Assembly (NCBI GenBank): GCA_012735495.1
Contig: JAAYHD010000027.1
Coordinates: 1 to 64,000 of the forward strand
Direction of reading: 5' to 3'
Origin: Clostridiales bacterium
GTDB lineage: Bacteria > Bacillota > Clostridia > Lachnospirales > Lachnospiraceae
DNA length: 64,000 bases
Shown: piece by piece, positions 61,681 through 64,000 of the stretch
Position numbering within the stretch: position 1 is the stretch's first letter
Layout: the number at the start of each line of letters is the position of its first letter
Notes under the pieces: generated by a model
The model's database searches: none
What the model saw: only the letters and a program-made list of their open reading frames with translations
What the model was told of the DNA's origin: nothing
Made by a program: the position numbers and the translations under genes

Positions 61681-63606
61681 ATGTTTAAGGTCCGGATCGG
61701 CAAAACCAAAGCTGTTTTGCTTTTTGCAGCTTTTTTTGGCTTGATGTTGTTCATTAATATGGACAAAGCATATGCAGCATCATCTGTCACCATAAACAGG
61801 GTCGATTATATCAACGAAGAAATCGTTGTCAATAATAACGGCAATTCAATGATTTATTTTGCCACGGAAAGTGAGGCTTCAAGAAACTCATGGGAGGAAG
61901 TGACCGCGGACAGCGGGCTTACCACGGCTATTGACTTTTCATGGGTGTCTCCCACCTCCGAGGAGATTATCTTCGTCAAAGGCGAGGACGGAGTGGCACG
62001 AAGAATTGTACTAAAGGAAAGAGCGAGGAAGCTGGAAGTCTCAATAAGCTACGACAGGCTGGACGGGCTAAGCAGCAACGCTTCTATTGCGCCATTGGTA
62101 AATATCATGTCTTCTGCCGGAACCGGGGACAATCCGATTACATTTTCCGATCTTGAGTGGAGGAAGGGTGAAAACGGCCCCTGGCAGGACACATCCACCC
62201 TCACGGTTGCGCAGCTTGAGAAGCTGCAGATAAGGGGAGCGGATTTATATTTCAGGATTAAAGCGGTAAACGATAACGGTCCGAATGCCGACGGCACAAA
62301 GGGCAGAAGGGTCAGCAAAGAAGTAAGGCTTAAGATTGCCAAGAAAGCGTCTCCTGTCGCAATAGGTATAGATGGCGAGGATTTCAAGGCCGACATAAGA
62401 TACGGCAAGGAATACCGTGTAACAGTTGGCGGTGTAACCTCGAACTGGGTGAAGGTAACCGACAAAAATGTCAGACAGGTGCCTTTATCGGAAATTGTCA
62501 ATGACGGTTCCAATGGCCTTACACCGGACAAGAGATTCCCTGCCATGGTTATCGAAGTAAGGGACTATGCCACATCAAAGGCGGCTCCGTCCAAGATATC
62601 CAGGGTGGAATTAAAGGAACAGAGAGTAATTGCCGGCAGTGTAATCAAGGGAAATCCGCCGTCGAATGCAACCGCGTCCGATCCCAATATTTATATTTCA
62701 TATAACGGTACGGCAAACCTGTCAATAACAATACCGTCCGCATCAGCTGACAACCCGTACCAGTATTGTATTGTGAAACCCGGTGAAGTGTTTGATTTAG
62801 AGAGGGCTTCCTGGGCCAACATAAACAGGGACACCGCAGTTAAGGTTCTTGCCAACAAGGCGGTTGAGGGTAGTACGATTTATATCAGGCAGAAGGAGAT
62901 AAAGGCAAAAGCGGCGACAAAGACCTCATCCGCAGTGGAATACCAGATTGCTTCCACATATGTGACACACGTAGTGGAATATCCGGCAAGCCCTTCCATT
63001 GAGGCAAAGAGCTTCACATTTGTGAAGGGCGTATCGGATGACATAACATTCAGCATAATACTGAACAATATAGGCAAGCTTCCGTATGAGACAGCTATCA
63101 GGTCAATCAAGCTTGGAACCAAGGAGCTGCAGTTTGCCACAACAACTAATGTATCATTGCCTCTCAGTCCGTCCGTACAGTATTACATTAATGTAACGCT
63201 GTCGAAGGACATCCTGAATGATTTGCCTAACAGCTACAGCAGGCCTCTCTACATAACATTTGAAAACGGTACCGTGGATAAGACGTCGATACAGCTGGCG
63301 ATACAGAATCCTACTCCGGCTACTGCGCTTACGGCAACCGCTTCAAAGGGCTCGACAGCGGGCACTACATCAATCAGGGTCCTCACGGCGGTAAGAGCCG
63401 GCAACAAGCTGGTATACACGGTAACCGGAACAAAGGTGGAGGGGCTTCACGTCGAGAATGTCGTAACCGGAACCGATTTTGTAGATGGAACCGATATACC
63501 GGTAACCGTCGGACAGTATGTAACGGTATACGAGGTCAATGCGACAACAAACAAGGTGGTAAGATACAAGTGCATACAGATCACATCGCTGTACATAAAT
63601 CCATAG
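61681..63606 (+). CDS. Secreted protein of unknown function
   Basis: The 641-residue product has a clear signal peptide (KVRIGKTKAVLLFAAFFG, hydrophobic core, cleavage likely after AYA near residue 34). The rest is rich in beta-branched residues, serine, threonine and asparagine, with no cysteine in most of its length and no LPxTG, SLH or choline-binding motif that I can see. It looks like a string of beta-sandwich domains (VTINRVDYINEEIVVNNNG; NNPYQYC-type loops). ATG 61681 follows AAGGAGG at seven bases; ATG 61675 is too close. It begins 128 bases after the glycan locus and could be a surface acceptor of the glycan, but that is inference. Confidence 0.6.
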   Translation: MFKVRIGKTKAVLLFAAFFGLMLFINMDKAYAASSVTINRVDYINEEIVVNNNGNSMIYFATESEASRNSWEEVTADSGLTTAIDFSWVSPTSEEIIFVKGEDGVARRIVLKERARKLEVSISYDRLDGLSSNASIAPLVNIMSSAGTGDNPITFSDLEWRKGENGPWQDTSTLTVAQLEKLQIRGADLYFRIKAVNDNGPNADGTKGRRVSKEVRLKIAKKASPVAIGIDGEDFKADIRYGKEYRVTVGGVTSNWVKVTDKNVRQVPLSEIVNDGSNGLTPDKRFPAMVIEVRDYATSKAAPSKISRVELKEQRVIAGSVIKGNPPSNATASDPNIYISYNGTANLSITIPSASADNPYQYCIVKPGEVFDLERASWANINRDTAVKVLANKAVEGSTIYIRQKEIKAKAATKTSSAVEYQIASTYVTHVVEYPASPSIEAKSFTFVKGVSDDITFSIILNNIGKLPYETAIRSIKLGTKELQFATTTNVSLPLSPSVQYYINVTLSKDILNDLPNSYSRPLYITFENGTVDKTSIQLAIQNPTPATALTATASKGSTAGTTSIRVLTAVRAGNKLVYTVTGTKVEGLHVENVVTGTDFVDGTDIPVTVGQYVTVYEVNATTNKVVRYKCIQITSLYINP

Positions 63607-63626
63607 AGACATTGAGGTGACGGCAA

Positions 63627-64000
63627 TTGAAGGGCAATATCATGGAAATATTCAATAATAATATCGCGCTGCTTGAGAAGACGGACAAGGCCATATGCTG
63701 TTTTCGCGAGCAGCGGCATGATATTGCTCTTGGAATCCTTGCCGATTCCATGGAGCTTATCAGGCATTCCATAGAAGCCGTAATAACAAGCAAAGAATAT
63801 TTCAACCTGGCCGAGGTGGATTCCGTCAACAACATGCTGGGCGGAATCCTTGAGGCCTACAGGATGAAGGATTATGTCCTCCTTGCCGATTTGCTTGAGC
63901 TGCAGCTGGTCAGCTTTATAATAGGGGTCCAGGAGCTGATAATCAGCAAGGAAGAGGTTTTATTCTTCGAAGAAAACTATCGTGAGAATCTGTCCTGGCT
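63627..64000 (+). CDS. Helical-domain protein, N-terminal part (cut by window edge)
   Basis: Open from TTG 63627 (GAGGTGA at six bases) to the window edge, 124 codons without a stop; an ATG at 63642 is the alternative start. The visible part is helical: LLEKTDKAICCFREQRHDIA, then VNNMLGGILEAYRMKDYVLL followed by ADLLELQL. The last block matches the small protein at 42238 position by position (N-x-x-L, D-x-x-L-x-A-D-x-x-E-x-x-L). What follows is outside the window, so the function is unknown. Confidence 0.75.
   Translation, partial: MKGNIMEIFNNNIALLEKTDKAICCFREQRHDIALGILADSMELIRHSIEAVITSKEYFNLAEVDSVNNMLGGILEAYRMKDYVLLADLLELQLVSFIIGVQELIISKEEVLFFEENYRENLSW

Noticed and set aside
62049-62546. 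Minus-strand frame of 165 codons opposite the secreted protein
   Set aside because: The plus-strand frame has a signal peptide and a strong Shine-Dalgarno; the antisense frame has neither.
1-64000. CRISPR arrays, rRNA or tRNA genes
   Set aside because: I found no regularly spaced direct repeats and no rRNA or tRNA signature on either strand; this was by eye, so a single tRNA could be missed.

Overview
The window reads as the chromosome of a motile, low-to-mid GC Clostridia (Bacillota), most likely a Lachnospiraceae-type organism. Reasons: strong AAGGAGG ribosome binding sites with several TTG/GTG starts; rpsD sits inside the alpha operon; a KOW-domain protein lies between map and infA; L17 carries an insertion; an EcfA1-EcfA2-EcfT cassette and truA follow rplQ; two flgK copies are in tandem; and the fliW-csrA pair lies beside flagellin. 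I cannot name the genus from sequence alone.

Layout. 1-126: last 25 codons of an IS30-family transposase, then about 27 bases on a consensus-like promoter with a 316-base leader. 498-16845: the fused S10-spc-alpha supercluster (rpsJ to rplQ, including secY, adk, map, infA, rpmJ, rpoA), with extra promoters before rpmJ and rpsM and a multibranched leader before rpsM. 17076-20434: ECF transporter energizing module and truA. 20511-22245: an MgtC-type membrane protein, then rplM-rpsI with their own promoter and leader. 22426-30749: mixed housekeeping and accessory genes: a zincin-like membrane protein with a suspect metal site, a minus-strand SDR reductase, a divergent LCP-like protein, YitT, an MsmX/UgpC-type sugar ABC ATPase, a PucR/CdaR-type regulator, an S41 protease and a broken permease gene.

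30779-42214 is a late flagellar block: flgM, flgN, flgK, flgK, flgL, fliW, csrA, flaG, fliD, fliS, a FliT-like gene and flagellin. Three sigma-28 (SigD/FliA) type promoters can be read directly (before flgM, flaG and flagellin). The flagellin leader carries a hairpin presenting AGGA in its loop plus a second GGA in the Shine-Dalgarno. This is the arrangement expected for CsrA repression relieved by FliW, both of which are encoded about 4 kb upstream.

42238-61552 is a tightly packed run of about 17 co-directional genes downstream of flagellin: a Maf-type (DUF115) flagellin glycosyltransferase, a HAD phosphatase, NeuB-like and NeuA-like nonulosonate enzymes, several glycosyltransferases, tandem IspD/TarI-like cytidylyltransferases (one with a degraded nucleotide-binding motif), a CDP-glycerol phosphotransferase-like protein, a Stealth phosphotransferase, a glycosyltransferase fused to a pyruvyltransferase, a beta-propeller-like protein, a radical SAM protein and an epimerase. 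Five of these proteins, with unrelated catalytic domains, share the same small Rossmann-like module. I read this as an undescribed pathway building a phosphate-containing, nonulosonate-linked flagellar or surface glycan; that is inference. A secreted protein of unknown function (61681-63606) and the start of a further gene (63627 to the edge) follow. The edge gene shares a short helical motif with the small protein that opens the locus at 42238.
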